Part shown: positions 1 to 9,058 of the stretch, piece after piece
Layout: each line of letters opens with the position of its first letter
Position numbering within the stretch: the first letter of the stretch is position 1
Assembly: GCA_028716365.1 (NCBI GenBank)
Contig: JAQUPZ010000013.1
Span: forward strand, 1 to 64,000
Origin: Kiritimatiellia bacterium
Lineage (GTDB): Bacteria; Verrucomicrobiota; Kiritimatiellia; UBA8416; YA12-FULL-48-11
Reading direction: 5' to 3'
Length of the DNA stretch: 64,000 bases
Notes under the pieces: generated by a model
Told to the model about the DNA's origin: nothing
The model's input: only the letters and a program-made list of their open reading frames with translations
Database searches by the model: none
Made by a program: the position numbers and the translations under genes

Positions 1-1
1 A

Positions 2-1114
2 TTTATGAAGGGCAAGAACGCCATTCCGCTGGAGGTTTATGACAAACTGGCAGCCAACCAGAAGACGCGTTTTCCAAACGAGGCGGCGATGGTCAAGTGG
101 GTCAACGAGCAGAACTTCAGCGAAAAGATCAAAAAAGAAATTCTGGCTGCTGTACCGCCAACTATGAAAGTCGCGGAGGACGTGATTGTCTGCCTTGATC
201 TCGCCACAGGTAAAACGCTGTGGAAATACAAGTCACCCGGCGAAGCCGTCGGTCGCATGGCATCAAGCACGCCCTGTGTGGCCGACGGGCGTGTATATGC
301 GCTCTGCAGCACAAACTTTTACGCCGTGGACGCGAATAACGGCAAGCTTATCTGGTCCGCGCCGTTGCCCGGCAGAGCTCCTGCATCGTCGCCAATGGTT
401 GTGGATGGCGTGCTCGTTATCAACGCCGGCAAACTGGCCGCGTTCGATGCCGTAACAGGCAAACCACTCTGGACGCAGGCCAAAGCAGGTGGCGGTAATT
501 CATCCCCCGTAGCGTGGAAAACCGGTGACAAGACTGTCGTCATCTGTCATGGCCGGGGTATACTGGCCGGTGTTGACCTGAAGTCCGGCGAAATTCTCTG
601 GAAGACTCCGGGCGGCGGCGATTGTACGCCTGCAATCGTCAAAGACATGCTCGCGGTACAAACCAGCAACCCAAAAATCGGCATCTTTGCCGGCAAGCTT
701 ACGGCAACAGGTTTCACCACGCTTTGGAATATCCCCTACGATCCGTTACGCTCGCAATCCAGTCCGCTCATACTGGACAACTGCGTTTACCTGATGGATG
801 ACAATCTCCATTTCTGCTTCGATTTGAATACAGGTCGTGAGTTGTGGAAGCAGGAGGTCAGTTCCTCGTCCATCTCTTCACCGGTCTTTGCAGACGGTAA
901 GATATTTCTCGGGGCCGGCGGCGGGTCCAAGATGCTCATGTTCAAGCCCTCTCAGGAGAAACAGATTCAAATTGGCAAAGCCAATGTCCGCGCAATGTGG
1001 GTTCCGTCACCAGCCATCGCCGACGGGAAGCTTCTTATGCGGGACCGTCAATGCATCAGGTGTTACAGTTTGACTGGGAATGCTTCGACTACGGCAAAAG
1101 AACAAGGAAAATAA
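2..1114 (+). CDS. PQQ-like beta-propeller protein (5' end outside window)
   Basis: The reading frame is open to the left edge, and the first Met in the window (base 5) is followed by no signal peptide, so the gene almost certainly starts upstream. The visible 369 residues hold at least five propeller-blade motifs of the PQQ/BamB type: CLDLATGKTLWKY, AVDANNGKLIWSA, AFDAVTGKPLWTQ, GVDLKSGEILWKT and CFDLNTGRELWKQ. Such proteins are usually periplasmic or outer-membrane-associated propellers. In PVC genomes they are often annotated as PQQ-binding-like repeat proteins, with or without an enzyme function. No catalytic residues can be assigned here. The gene converges on the sialidase-like gene 53 bases downstream. 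Confidence 0.85.
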   Translation, partial: FMKGKNAIPLEVYDKLAANQKTRFPNEAAMVKWVNEQNFSEKIKKEILAAVPPTMKVAEDVIVCLDLATGKTLWKYKSPGEAVGRMASSTPCVADGRVYALCSTNFYAVDANNGKLIWSAPLPGRAPASSPMVVDGVLVINAGKLAAFDAVTGKPLWTQAKAGGGNSSPVAWKTGDKTVVICHGRGILAGVDLKSGEILWKTPGGGDCTPAIVKDMLAVQTSNPKIGIFAGKLTATGFTTLWNIPYDPLRSQSSPLILDNCVYLMDDNLHFCFDLNTGRELWKQEVSSSSISSPVFADGKIFLGAGGGSKMLMFKPSQEKQIQIGKANVRAMWVPSPAIADGKLLMRDRQCIRCYSLTGNASTTAKEQGK

Positions 1115-1167
1115 CGCAAGCCGTGCCTGTTACCGTTTGCAAAATGTAAAGACACGTACCCGGAGCC

Positions 1168-2457
1168 TTACCGGCGTGTTCTTTCTTTGGGCTTGAGGAA
1201 CAATACCTCGGCACGCGAAACCCATCCGGACCTTAGATCCATCCGGAACCACCCTTCCCCATTTTTCTCATGGAAGCGGGTAGGCGATCGCTTGCCCAAC
1301 TCCTTGATATCGCATTGCGCCCATGTCTTTCCCATGTCAGGAGAAATAATCAAACCCGTGTTCATCGGCGTTGCGGGCGCACAGTGCGATGCCAGAATTA
1401 CGCCATCCTGAATGATCATGTTTCCGGATTCGATTCCCGGATTAAACAACATTGTGTGTTTTTCAGGCTTGGTAATGTCTGCCGGATCGCAGCAGAAGAC
1501 ACCTCGATCATGCGGTTTGGGGCCATTCGCGTCGCTGATCCAGTAGACCTTCCCATCAACGAAGGTAATGCCACCGCATTTGTACCGCGTGTTTGAGTTA
1601 TCCGACACAATGACTTTCCACTGCCACTTGTCATTTTTCATATCATAGACACCACGCAACCAGTGACACTCGTGACCAAATCCACGGTCAATATCGCCTG
1701 TACAGGAATAGAATGCGTCTTCGACGGGATTATACGCAACAGTATGAATATGGCGGGCAAGAACCGGGTTGGCGGGATTACCCAGTACTGTTCCGGTTTT
1801 AGCACCGCCCGGCGAACCGTTATCTTGGAAACATGGATTTTGCCCGAAGGCATACGCGATTTTCACTGTACGCCCACTATCAATGGAATAATAAATATTT
1901 ACGGGTGTTGCGCCGCCAACAACGTTACAGTAATTACCCCATACCATAATCTCTGTTCCTTTAATATCCCACGAAACAACGCCCGGGAGCGTATGAAAGT
2001 ACCAGCCGGGATTGTCAGCTTTCTGTGGCGTATGCGGAAGGTAATCCGAACCATCCTCAGCCTTAACAGTAATGGGCTGGTACGTTTTCAGTTTGTCGGT
2101 ACTGAGGTATAGTTTCGAACCGGTGGCAAAAATAATGTTTCCATTCTTTAAAATATGACTGAACGTGATTTGTTTAGCGGATGGAAATGCAATACTGTGA
2201 GGCCAGGTGTGACCGTTGTCTTCCGAAAGAAAAATCGCTCCATCCACATAGGCAAACGCCTTATTATCGCGCTGAGAGTCGATGTATCGATCAGCCGGTT
2301 GTAGACGATACGAGAAGAAATCTGCGGGATCAGCGACAGACGGCAGAACGATAGGGTCGGCACCCTGCCCGACCGTGCCATGCATAAATATCCCGCCGGC
2401 GGTTGCTGTCGTTGCACCCAGGAACTGGCGTCGAGTCACGCGTCGTTGTAATGTCAT
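1168..2457 (-). CDS. Tat-exported sialidase-like (BNR/Asp-box) protein
   Basis: The 429-residue product begins with a Tat-type signal (RRVTRRQFLG, then a small-residue stretch ending near GQGADP). The body carries Asp-box motifs (S-x-D-x-G-x-T-W) such as LSEDNGHTWP and SPDMGKTWAQ, with weaker ones at YLSTDKLKTY and YYSIDSGRTV. This points to a six-bladed sialidase-fold propeller. The family includes exo-alpha-sialidases but also many non-sialidase propellers, and I cannot confirm the arginine triad. AAGGA sits 9 bases before the ATG. The 5' leader contains a TTGACA-type promoter and a short upstream ORF belonging to the dispersed leader element. Confidence 0.8.
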   Translation of the reverse strand: MTLQRRVTRRQFLGATTATAGGIFMHGTVGQGADPIVLPSVADPADFFSYRLQPADRYIDSQRDNKAFAYVDGAIFLSEDNGHTWPHSIAFPSAKQITFSHILKNGNIIFATGSKLYLSTDKLKTYQPITVKAEDGSDYLPHTPQKADNPGWYFHTLPGVVSWDIKGTEIMVWGNYCNVVGGATPVNIYYSIDSGRTVKIAYAFGQNPCFQDNGSPGGAKTGTVLGNPANPVLARHIHTVAYNPVEDAFYSCTGDIDRGFGHECHWLRGVYDMKNDKWQWKVIVSDNSNTRYKCGGITFVDGKVYWISDANGPKPHDRGVFCCDPADITKPEKHTMLFNPGIESGNMIIQDGVILASHCAPATPMNTGLIISPDMGKTWAQCDIKELGKRSPTRFHEKNGEGWFRMDLRSGWVSRAEVLFLKPKERTRR

Positions 2458-2484
2458 TTTGTCAATCCTTTCGTTTTGAGGTAT

Positions 2485-2529
2485 CTAACAAAGGTTGGTT
2501 ATAAAAAATTGCTTTCTCTGAAAGTTCAT
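2485..2529 (-). repeat. Leader element copy A, with 14-codon upstream ORF
   Basis: The sense strand (minus) contains AGAAAGCAATTTTTTATAAC at 2498-2517, one of seven related copies in this window. Here it lies inside an upstream ORF, ATG at 2529 and TAG at 2485, whose peptide runs MNFQRKQFFITNLC. It lies between the TTGACA-type promoter and the start of the sialidase-like gene at 2457. The peptide core KQFFI matches KKQFLI in copies B and E. Whether it is translated is unknown. Confidence 0.55.
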
Positions 2530-2561
2530 CACTGAACCGTATATTATCCTTACTGAAGAAT

Positions 2562-2589
2562 TCTGTATCAGAAGTTCAGCGGGTGTCAA
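2562..2589 (-). promoter_or_regulatory. Sigma-70-type promoter for the sialidase-like gene
   Basis: On the minus strand, TTGACA (2589-2584) is followed by a 16-base spacer and TACAGA (2567-2562), preceded by an extended -10 TGA. The same arrangement, with the shared stretch TTGACACC and TGATAyAGA, precedes the transhydrogenase operon at 58.4 kb. The start of transcription would be near 2555. Confidence 0.6.
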
Positions 2590-2669
2590 CAGCAATCAAG
2601 GTATTGTGTTGTGATCGGTTTTAGCGTGACAATAGTTTTTGTCCTAACCCAACAATAGAATCCGCGGCG

Positions 2670-4103
2670 TTATTTTCCTGTCTTCTCTCCGGCTGGATTA
2701 CCGCCGCCACCCAATACCGCATAGAGCCTTATCTGGTTGGCAATCTTCGCCAGACGGAGGGACACCATGCCCTGCTGCGCGGCATATAAGGATCGTTGCG
2801 CGTCGAGTACGTTAAGATAGCTGTCGATTCCCCTGTTATAGCGAACCTGTGAGAGACGGTAAGTCTCCGCGACAGCATGAACGAGGGATTCCTGCGCCGA
2901 CAACTGTTTGTCCACGCTGCCGCGGACAGCGAGGGTGTCGGCCACTTCTCTGAAAGCCGTTTGAATTGCTTTCTCATATTGGGTTACAGCGATTTCGCGT
3001 TGCGCTTTGGCCACCTTGTGAGCGGACCACGTACGGGCATCAAAAATGGGCATCACTATCTGCGGCGTAAAACTCCATGCACTCGATCCGGATTTGAACA
3101 GCCCGTCCAGCTCGCTGCTGGCGCTGCCAAATGCAGCCGTCAAGGCGATACGCGGAAAAAAGGCAGCACGGGCCGCACCAATGTCCGCATTAGCTGATTT
3201 GAGTAAATTCTCGGCCTGGAGCACATCCGGGCGGCACAGAAGTATCTCGGATGGCACTCCAGCACCGATCTCTTTCGGGTACGCGACGGTCCCCAACTCT
3301 GTTGGCAGGAGTTCATCTGGCACCGGAGTACCCACCAGCAGATTCAGGGCATTTCTGTCTTGTGCCACCAGTTGGGTAAAGCGGGCAACATCACCCCGCG
3401 CCACATCCACCTGCGTCTGCGCACGATGAAGATCGATTTCGGGAATGACTCCGAGCTTTTCACTTTTTTTGATCAAATCGTAGGAACTTTTCTGTGCCTC
3501 AAGGGTGGTCTCCGCCAGTTTGAGTTTTTCCCGATCCGCAGTCAGATTCAGGTATGTACCGGCAACGGAGGACACCAATAGAATCTGTGCACCCCGGCGG
3601 GCCTGTTCCGTCGCCAGGTATTGCTCCAGAGCGCTATCTTTCAGGCTGCGGATACGGCCGAATAAATCAACTTCCCAGGCAGCGACGCCGAGATTGACAT
3701 CATAGCGTTCCGAGGTCATGCGTTCGCCGGTGGACGAGAGGTCGGCCGGTATCCGCTGTTTGCTCCCGCTACCAACGGCATTCACTGACGGCAACAGTCC
3801 GGCCCGCTGGATACCATACATGGCACGAGCGCGCTCTACATTCAAAACGGCCAGTCGCAAATCGAGATTGTTCGTCAAGGCAGTCTCAACGACCTGTCGG
3901 ATTTTTTTATCAGTGAAGAACTCATCCCACTTCAGTTCGGAGGCCTTCGGCGCATAGGTTGCAGCCTGAATTTCCTGATAAGCCGCACCCGTCGGCCACT
4001 GGGCAGGACCCGGCATTGCAGGCCGGCTGTATCGCGGAATCATGGTACATCCGGCAAAGGCGACAACAATTCCCATTATTAAAAGAGGCATATATTTCTT
4101 CAT
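2670..4103 (-). CDS. RND efflux outer-membrane channel lipoprotein (NodT/OprM family)
   Basis: This is the 477-residue outer-membrane channel of a tripartite efflux pump. From the ATG at 4103 the product begins with a lipoprotein signal ending in FAGC. The upstream GGAGAG 8 bases away and the one-base gap to the stop of the preceding permease gene support this start over one further upstream. Typical NodT/TolC features are the AYQE-x-WDEFF region, an N-terminal ALTNNLDLRLAVLNVERARA helix and the internal duplication of outer-membrane efflux protein domains (about residues 60-250 and 270-460). It is the last gene of the operon. Substrate is not predictable. Confidence 0.95.
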   Translation of the reverse strand: MKKYMPLLIMGIVVAFAGCTMIPRYSRPAMPGPAQWPTGAAYQEIQAATYAPKASELKWDEFFTDKKIRQVVETALTNNLDLRLAVLNVERARAMYGIQRAGLLPSVNAVGSGSKQRIPADLSSTGERMTSERYDVNLGVAAWEVDLFGRIRSLKDSALEQYLATEQARRGAQILLVSSVAGTYLNLTADREKLKLAETTLEAQKSSYDLIKKSEKLGVIPEIDLHRAQTQVDVARGDVARFTQLVAQDRNALNLLVGTPVPDELLPTELGTVAYPKEIGAGVPSEILLCRPDVLQAENLLKSANADIGAARAAFFPRIALTAAFGSASSELDGLFKSGSSAWSFTPQIVMPIFDARTWSAHKVAKAQREIAVTQYEKAIQTAFREVADTLAVRGSVDKQLSAQESLVHAVAETYRLSQVRYNRGIDSYLNVLDAQRSLYAAQQGMVSLRLAKIANQIRLYAVLGGGGNPAGEKTGK

Positions 4104-4104
4104 C

Positions 4105-7100
4105 TTATTTCTCTCCAGAATGAGTAATTTTATGGGCACCGGTCCCTTGTTGAGGGGTCTTGCGTTTGCCAAATGTCTTCTCGATTAACACATAGAAGAG
4201 CGGTGAGAACAGTATCACGAAAAGTGTACCGGTGATCATCCCTCCAAGCACACCGGTACCGATGGCATTCATGGCGCCTGCTCCGGCGCCCATATTCATG
4301 GCCAGAGGCAGGACTCCAAACCCGAAGGCCAGCGAAGTCATCATGATCGGACGGAATCGCAATTTCACACCTTCCAAAGTTGCTTCGATCAGCCCCATCC
4401 CGTTTTCCACTCCGGCTTTAGCAAACTGGACGATCAGGATGGCATTCTTGGTGGTCAATCCCAGGGTGGTCAACAACCCGATCTGGAAATAGACGTCATT
4501 GGACATACCCCGCATGCTCGAAGCGATGACTCCGCCAATGGCCCCGAGCGGCAGGACCAGCAGAATCGAGATGGGAATGGGCCAGCTTTCGTAAAGAGCC
4601 GCCAGGCAGAGAAAGATGACCAGAATCGAAAAGGCATACAATAAAGACGCCTGCGAACTGGCCATACGCTCCTGATACGAAAGTCCGCTCCAATCAAAAC
4701 CAACTCCCTGAGGCAATTTCGCGGTCATTTCTTCCATGGCATTCATAGCATCACCGGAACTTTTTCCAGGCGCCGGCTCGCCCCAGACATTCATGGCAGG
4801 AAAACCATTGTAGCGTTCCAGCCGGGGTGAACCCAATGTCCAGCGGCCTGTCGCAAAAGAAGCGAAGGGAACCATTTTGCCTTCAATATTGCGCACATAC
4901 AGTTTCTCCAGGTCATTGGGCAGCATGCGATACGGAGCGTCTGCCTGGGCAAAAACCCGCTTGATACGCCCGCCCTGGATAAAGTCATTTACATAAGCGC
5001 TCCCGAAAGCCGCCGAGAGAGTGGTATGTATCGATGTGATAGGCAGACGCAAAACCCCCGCTTTCTCCCAGTCAACGTCAACTCGATACTCGGGAACATC
5101 GTCCATGCCGTTAGGCCGGACGTTTGCCAGCCTTTTGTCCTGAAAAGCCATACCGAGGAGCTGGTTCCGCGCCGCCGTCAGTTTTGCGTGGCCCAATCCT
5201 CCACGATCCTGCAACTGGAAATCAAAACCAATCGCATTACCCAGTTCGACTACCGATGGCGGCGGGAAAGCAAAGACCAAGGCACCGCGAATTCTGGAGA
5301 ACGCCCCCATAGCCCGCCCAGCAATCGCTTTAACCCGCAAGTCCATCCGATCGCGAAACTCCCAATCCTTCAACCTGGCAAACACCATACCATTGTTCTG
5401 CGCCCTTCCGGAAAAACCTACGCCTACAATCGTCATGCAGGATTTTATCGCCTCTTTTTCATTTTCCTGAAAATGGCGCATGACTTCATCTGCGACCACC
5501 TGCGTCTGTTCAAGGGTGGCGCCTGCCGGCAGGATTATCTGGGCAAAAAGGATCCCCTGATCTTCGTCCGGAAGATAACTCGTAGGCATCCTCATGAAAA
5601 GAAATCCCATCGCCGCCACAATCAGCAGGAAAACGAAGATGTAACGTATTTTTCTGGAAAGCGAATGCCCAACCAGACTTACGGACAGGTCTCTGAAGCG
5701 GAAAAAAGTACGATCAAACCAGATAAAAAACGGGCGCAGGAAAAAGACTGCATTTTCCGCAGGCTCGTGCCCCTTCTTCACGGGCTTAAGAAAGGTAGCG
5801 CAAAGTACCGGCGTCAGAATCAAAGCCACAACGACCGACAGCAACATGGAAGCAATGATGGTGACGGAAAACTGGCGATAAATGACGCCAGTAGAACCGG
5901 GGAAAAACGCCATTGGGCCGAATACCGCCGCAAGCACCAGGCCGATGCCGATCAGAGCGCTGGTAATCTGTTCCATGGATTTCGCGGTGGCCTCCCGTGG
6001 TGGAAGCCCTTCCTCAGCCATGATCCGTTCCACATTCTCTACAACGACGATAGCATCATCCACCAGTAAGCCGATGGCCAGCACCATGGCGAACATGGTC
6101 AACATATTGATGGAGAACCCGAAGAACCCCAGCATCGCAAAAGTACCAAGGAGCACCACGGGCACCGCGATTGTCGGAATCAGGGTGGCCCGGATATTCC
6201 CCATGAAAAGCCACATGACGAGGAAAACCAGGAAGATCGCTATGAAAAGGGTCTTAACAACCTCATCGATGGAAGCCTTGATAAAGAGGGTTGTATCATG
6301 TGGATACACGATCTTCATACCAGCCGGAAAGTACCTGCTCATGTCTTCCATCTTTTTCTTTATAGCATTCGCTGTATCAAGCGCATTGGCACCTGCAGCC
6401 TGACGAACGGCTATACCGGCGCAAGGATGTCCGTTGTACTGTGCTGTGATATCGTAGGTCTCGGTCCCCAATTCCGTCCGTCCCACATCCTTAACGCGAA
6501 TGATGGAACCATCCGGATTGATGCGAAGAGGAATTGCGGCAAATTCTTCGGGGGTCTTGAGCATACTCTGTACGATAATGGAGGCGTTCATACGCTGGCC
6601 TGGTACTGCCGGTAAGCCGCCGAACTGCCCGGCGGAAACTTCCACATTGTACATTCGAAGTGCTGTAATTACATCTTCGATGGTAAGATTGTAATCGGTG
6701 AGCTTTCCGGTATCCAGCCAGACACGCATCGCATACTGAGAGCCGAAAACCTGGACCTCTCCGACACCGGGTACGCGTGCCAGCACCTTTTCAAGGCTGG
6801 ATACAGCATAGTCCCTTAAATCATTTCCATCCATGCTCCCGTCTTCACAGACCAGCCCTATAATGATCAGAAAATTCTTTGTGGATTTATTGACCCTGAC
6901 GCCTGAGCGTTGGACCATTTCCGGGAGGCTCGACATGGCAAGTTGGAGCTTGTTCTGTACCTTGGCCCAGGCCAGATCCGGATCGGTTCCCGGCTTGAAG
7001 GTCAACTCGAGACGAGAAGAGCCAGACGCATCACTTGTACCGGAGAGATACAATATGTCGTCAAATCCAGTCATCTTCTGTTCGATGATCTGGGTCACGC

Positions 7101-7281
7101 TGTTCTCCACCGTCTCCGCAGAAGCCCCGGGATAAAAGGCATCAATGGAAATGGACGGAGGAGCAATGGGTGGATATTGAGATATGGGCAGGTTATAGAT
7201 GGCAAGTCCGCCCACTACCATTATGACAATGGCAATAACCCAGGCAAAGACCGGTCGTTCCAGAAAAAATTTTGATAACAT
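4105..7281 (-). CDS. RND efflux inner-membrane permease (AcrB/HAE1 family)
   Basis: The 1058-residue product has full HAE1-family length and layout: a first transmembrane helix after FFLERPVFAWVIAI, a large periplasmic loop, helices 2-6 with the proton-relay pair in IGLLVDDAIVVVENVER (the two adjacent Asp), a second periplasmic loop and the C-terminal helices ending in GTLFVILFSPLFYVLIE. It is expected to export hydrophobic or amphiphilic compounds with the proton motive force, in complex with the adaptor encoded 12 bases upstream and the channel encoded one base downstream. No lesions are visible. Confidence 0.97.
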   Translation of the reverse strand: MLSKFFLERPVFAWVIAIVIMVVGGLAIYNLPISQYPPIAPPSISIDAFYPGASAETVENSVTQIIEQKMTGFDDILYLSGTSDASGSSRLELTFKPGTDPDLAWAKVQNKLQLAMSSLPEMVQRSGVRVNKSTKNFLIIIGLVCEDGSMDGNDLRDYAVSSLEKVLARVPGVGEVQVFGSQYAMRVWLDTGKLTDYNLTIEDVITALRMYNVEVSAGQFGGLPAVPGQRMNASIIVQSMLKTPEEFAAIPLRINPDGSIIRVKDVGRTELGTETYDITAQYNGHPCAGIAVRQAAGANALDTANAIKKKMEDMSRYFPAGMKIVYPHDTTLFIKASIDEVVKTLFIAIFLVFLVMWLFMGNIRATLIPTIAVPVVLLGTFAMLGFFGFSINMLTMFAMVLAIGLLVDDAIVVVENVERIMAEEGLPPREATAKSMEQITSALIGIGLVLAAVFGPMAFFPGSTGVIYRQFSVTIIASMLLSVVVALILTPVLCATFLKPVKKGHEPAENAVFFLRPFFIWFDRTFFRFRDLSVSLVGHSLSRKIRYIFVFLLIVAAMGFLFMRMPTSYLPDEDQGILFAQIILPAGATLEQTQVVADEVMRHFQENEKEAIKSCMTIVGVGFSGRAQNNGMVFARLKDWEFRDRMDLRVKAIAGRAMGAFSRIRGALVFAFPPPSVVELGNAIGFDFQLQDRGGLGHAKLTAARNQLLGMAFQDKRLANVRPNGMDDVPEYRVDVDWEKAGVLRLPITSIHTTLSAAFGSAYVNDFIQGGRIKRVFAQADAPYRMLPNDLEKLYVRNIEGKMVPFASFATGRWTLGSPRLERYNGFPAMNVWGEPAPGKSSGDAMNAMEEMTAKLPQGVGFDWSGLSYQERMASSQASLLYAFSILVIFLCLAALYESWPIPISILLVLPLGAIGGVIASSMRGMSNDVYFQIGLLTTLGLTTKNAILIVQFAKAGVENGMGLIEATLEGVKLRFRPIMMTSLAFGFGVLPLAMNMGAGAGAMNAIGTGVLGGMITGTLFVILFSPLFYVLIEKTFGKRKTPQQGTGAHKITHSGEK

Positions 7282-7293
7282 TTTATATCTCCG

Positions 7294-8508
7294 TTATTTC
7301 GCTTTTCCCGCCGGCTTGGCCGGTTTTGCAGCCTCGGAACTACTCTTCTGATCAGGATTGAACGGGACAGCCTTTACGGAGGCACCAGGTCGCACTTTCT
7401 GGATACCCTCGACAATCATCCGATCGCCGGGTTTGATGCCTGACGAAACGAGCCATCTGTTACCCACAGTACGATCGAGTGTGAGCATCCTGACCTCGAC
7501 CTTGTCTTCAGCACCCACGATCAGCGCCATAGGGTTACCTTTCGGGTCCTGGGTCATCCCCTGCTGTGGCACAAGAAGCGCCTGCTCATTCACCCCTTCT
7601 TCAATAGTGGCACGCACAAACATGCCCGGCAACAGGGTATGGTCCGGATTCGGAACGACTACCCGGAGAATAAACGAGCCGGTACTTGAATCAACGGTGA
7701 CATCGGAGAATTTCAGGGTACCTTCCAAAGGATACGGTTTGCCATCTCCCAGAACCAGCTTGACCTTCGCACGGTTGTCCCTGTCAGGTTTAAGATTACC
7801 GCTTGCCAGTTCCGCCTTCAGGCGCAAGAGACTGACACTGGACTGGGGTACATCCACATAAACAGGATCAAGTTGCTGGATGACCGCAAAGGGATACCCC
7901 TGATGCGCCGTTGCAAGCGCCCCAATGGTCACCAAAGACTTTCCGATGCGCCCGGAAATCGGTGCGGTGATGCTGGTATATGCCAGATTGATGCGAGCTG
8001 ATTCCACCGCCGCTTTCCCGGCCTCCACTTCCGCTTCTACTTGTTTAAGAGCAGCAGTTATGTCGTCGTAATCCTGCTTGCTGACTGCTTTGACAGCCAC
8101 AAGTTCTTTGTACCGCTGGGCTCTTAGTCGAATGGATGTCAGATTGGCTTCGGCCCTGGACAGCGCCGCCTTGGCGCCGGAATGCGCTGCTTTATACATG
8201 GCGGGATCAATCTGGTAGAGTTTGTCGCCAGCCTTGACATCCCCACCTTCTTCGAACAGGCGCTTCTGAATGATGCCGCTTACCTGGGGCCGCACTTCGG
8301 CAACCAGAAAAGCGGACACTCGTCCCGGCAATTCCGTGTTAAGCGTCAAACGTTCCGGTTGAATAGTCACCACGGCCACTTCGGGGACACCCCCTTGCGG
8401 CGGTCCACCTTTTTTTCCACAACCTGACAGCGTTAAGCCCACAACTAGAAGTCCAACAATAACACTGCTCAATCTTCCAATTCCATATATTGACGATTTT
8501 TTATTCAT
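7294..8508 (-). CDS. RND efflux periplasmic adaptor lipoprotein (AcrA/MexA family)
   Basis: The 404-residue membrane-fusion protein has a lipobox (LTLSGC) after a hydrophobic leader. Next come the biotinyl-lipoyl half (PRVSAFLVAEVRPQVSGII), an alpha-helical hairpin (about residues 105-175, rich in A, E and K), the returning lipoyl half (SITAPISGRIGKSLVTIGALA) and the beta-barrel with LPGMFVRATI. The C-terminal tail is rich in lysine and alanine. It bridges the permease and outer-membrane channel. It is the second gene of the operon, 42 bases after the 99-residue protein gene. Confidence 0.96.
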   Translation of the reverse strand: MNKKSSIYGIGRLSSVIVGLLVVGLTLSGCGKKGGPPQGGVPEVAVVTIQPERLTLNTELPGRVSAFLVAEVRPQVSGIIQKRLFEEGGDVKAGDKLYQIDPAMYKAAHSGAKAALSRAEANLTSIRLRAQRYKELVAVKAVSKQDYDDITAALKQVEAEVEAGKAAVESARINLAYTSITAPISGRIGKSLVTIGALATAHQGYPFAVIQQLDPVYVDVPQSSVSLLRLKAELASGNLKPDRDNRAKVKLVLGDGKPYPLEGTLKFSDVTVDSSTGSFILRVVVPNPDHTLLPGMFVRATIEEGVNEQALLVPQQGMTQDPKGNPMALIVGAEDKVEVRMLTLDRTVGNRWLVSSGIKPGDRMIVEGIQKVRPGASVKAVPFNPDQKSSSEAAKPAKPAGKAK

Positions 8509-8550
8509 TACATTTCCTTACTACTATTTTGCCTGATATCTCTTGTCTCT

Positions 8551-8850
8551 TTATCCTCGAGATTTCCCGTCTATTTCCGAAAATACTGTCCAGACCGAAT
8601 GATTCACCGAACCAAACTGTTTTAAGTAATTAGCTATAAATACACCTTCTACTGTCTTGGTCGGCTGCTGTTGCTTATTCCAGAACAGCGCAACGGCGAT
8701 GTCATGTTCATATGCCGACTGGAGCATGATTGATATCTTCTTAATGCCCTTGATCCCGCGGAAGTCACACAGTTGCGCAACCAATTCATCTTTGAATGCA
8801 TCAGCATCCTGAAGAGAGCAAAGAACTCGAATCGTTTCTACCCATTTCAC
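8551..8850 (-). CDS. Small protein heading the RND operon (possible ABM-like fold)
   Basis: This 99-residue protein without signal peptide is the first gene after the sigma-54 promoter. The start is GTG (8850) with only a weak purine-rich stretch upstream. The pattern of a beta strand (VETIRVLC), helix (ADAFKDELVAQLCDF), beta strand (IKKISIMLQ), helix and final strand (VNHSVWTVF) resembles the dimeric alpha/beta-barrel (antibiotic biosynthesis monooxygenase) fold, but this is a guess from shape only. Its place ahead of the pump genes suggests a role in sensing or modifying the pump substrate. I do not recognise the family with confidence. Confidence 0.7.
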   Translation of the reverse strand: MKWVETIRVLCSLQDADAFKDELVAQLCDFRGIKGIKKISIMLQSAYEHDIAVALFWNKQQQPTKTVEGVFIANYLKQFGSVNHSVWTVFSEIDGKSRG

Positions 8851-8904
8851 TATTTAGTCTTTCTGAATATTATCATCCGAATTTCAACATTTCAGCTATT
8901 TTAT

Positions 8905-8921
8905 TGCAGAAGGTGTGCCAA
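8905..8921 (-). promoter_or_regulatory. Sigma-54 (-24/-12) promoter of the RND operon
   Basis: The minus strand reads TTGGCACACCTTCTGCAA. It has the invariant GG (-24, bases 8919-8918) and GC (-12, bases 8907-8906) separated by exactly 10 bases, and only one mismatch to TGGCAC-N5-TTGCA. Transcription would start near 8894, about 44 bases before the GTG of the first gene. The divergent gene encodes a sigma-54 activator. Confidence 0.8.
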
Positions 8922-8970
8922 CGCATAAAACGCATGAAAACATTGGCTTTTTATATCACGAGACCCCCCG

Positions 8971-8990
8971 TAGTGTGATATATCACACTA
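8971..8990. promoter_or_regulatory. Perfect 20-bp palindrome, probable activator-binding site 1
   Basis: TAGTGTGATATATCACACTA is a perfect inverted repeat centred about 87 bases upstream of the predicted sigma-54 start, a usual distance for an enhancer site. A further half-site (TATATCAC) lies at 8952-8959. The core TGTGA-N4-TCACA has FNR-like rather than CRP-like spacing. The divergent activator is the more likely ligand. Confidence 0.65.
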
Positions 8991-9014
8991 TATTAGCGTT
9001 GAAAATAAGATTAG

Positions 9015-9030
9015 ATGTGATATACCACAT
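9015..9030. promoter_or_regulatory. Imperfect palindrome, probable activator-binding site 2
   Basis: ATGTGATATACCACAT is a second copy of the same operator with one mismatched pair. It lies 29 bases before the activator ATG, so occupancy here could also repress the activator gene itself. Confidence 0.6.
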
Positions 9031-9058
9031 TTACAGCAGTCTCAGTTGAAGGAAATAA

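Noticed and set aside
5026-6069. Long plus-strand open frame of 347 codons
   Set aside because: It lies antisense to the RND permease, has the composition of a reversed coding strand, and matches no family.
8971-9030. CRP-type binding sites
   Set aside because: The half-sites TGTGA and TCACA are separated by four bases, not six, and the divergent gene encodes a sigma-54 activator, so a dedicated site is more likely. An FNR-type ligand is not excluded.
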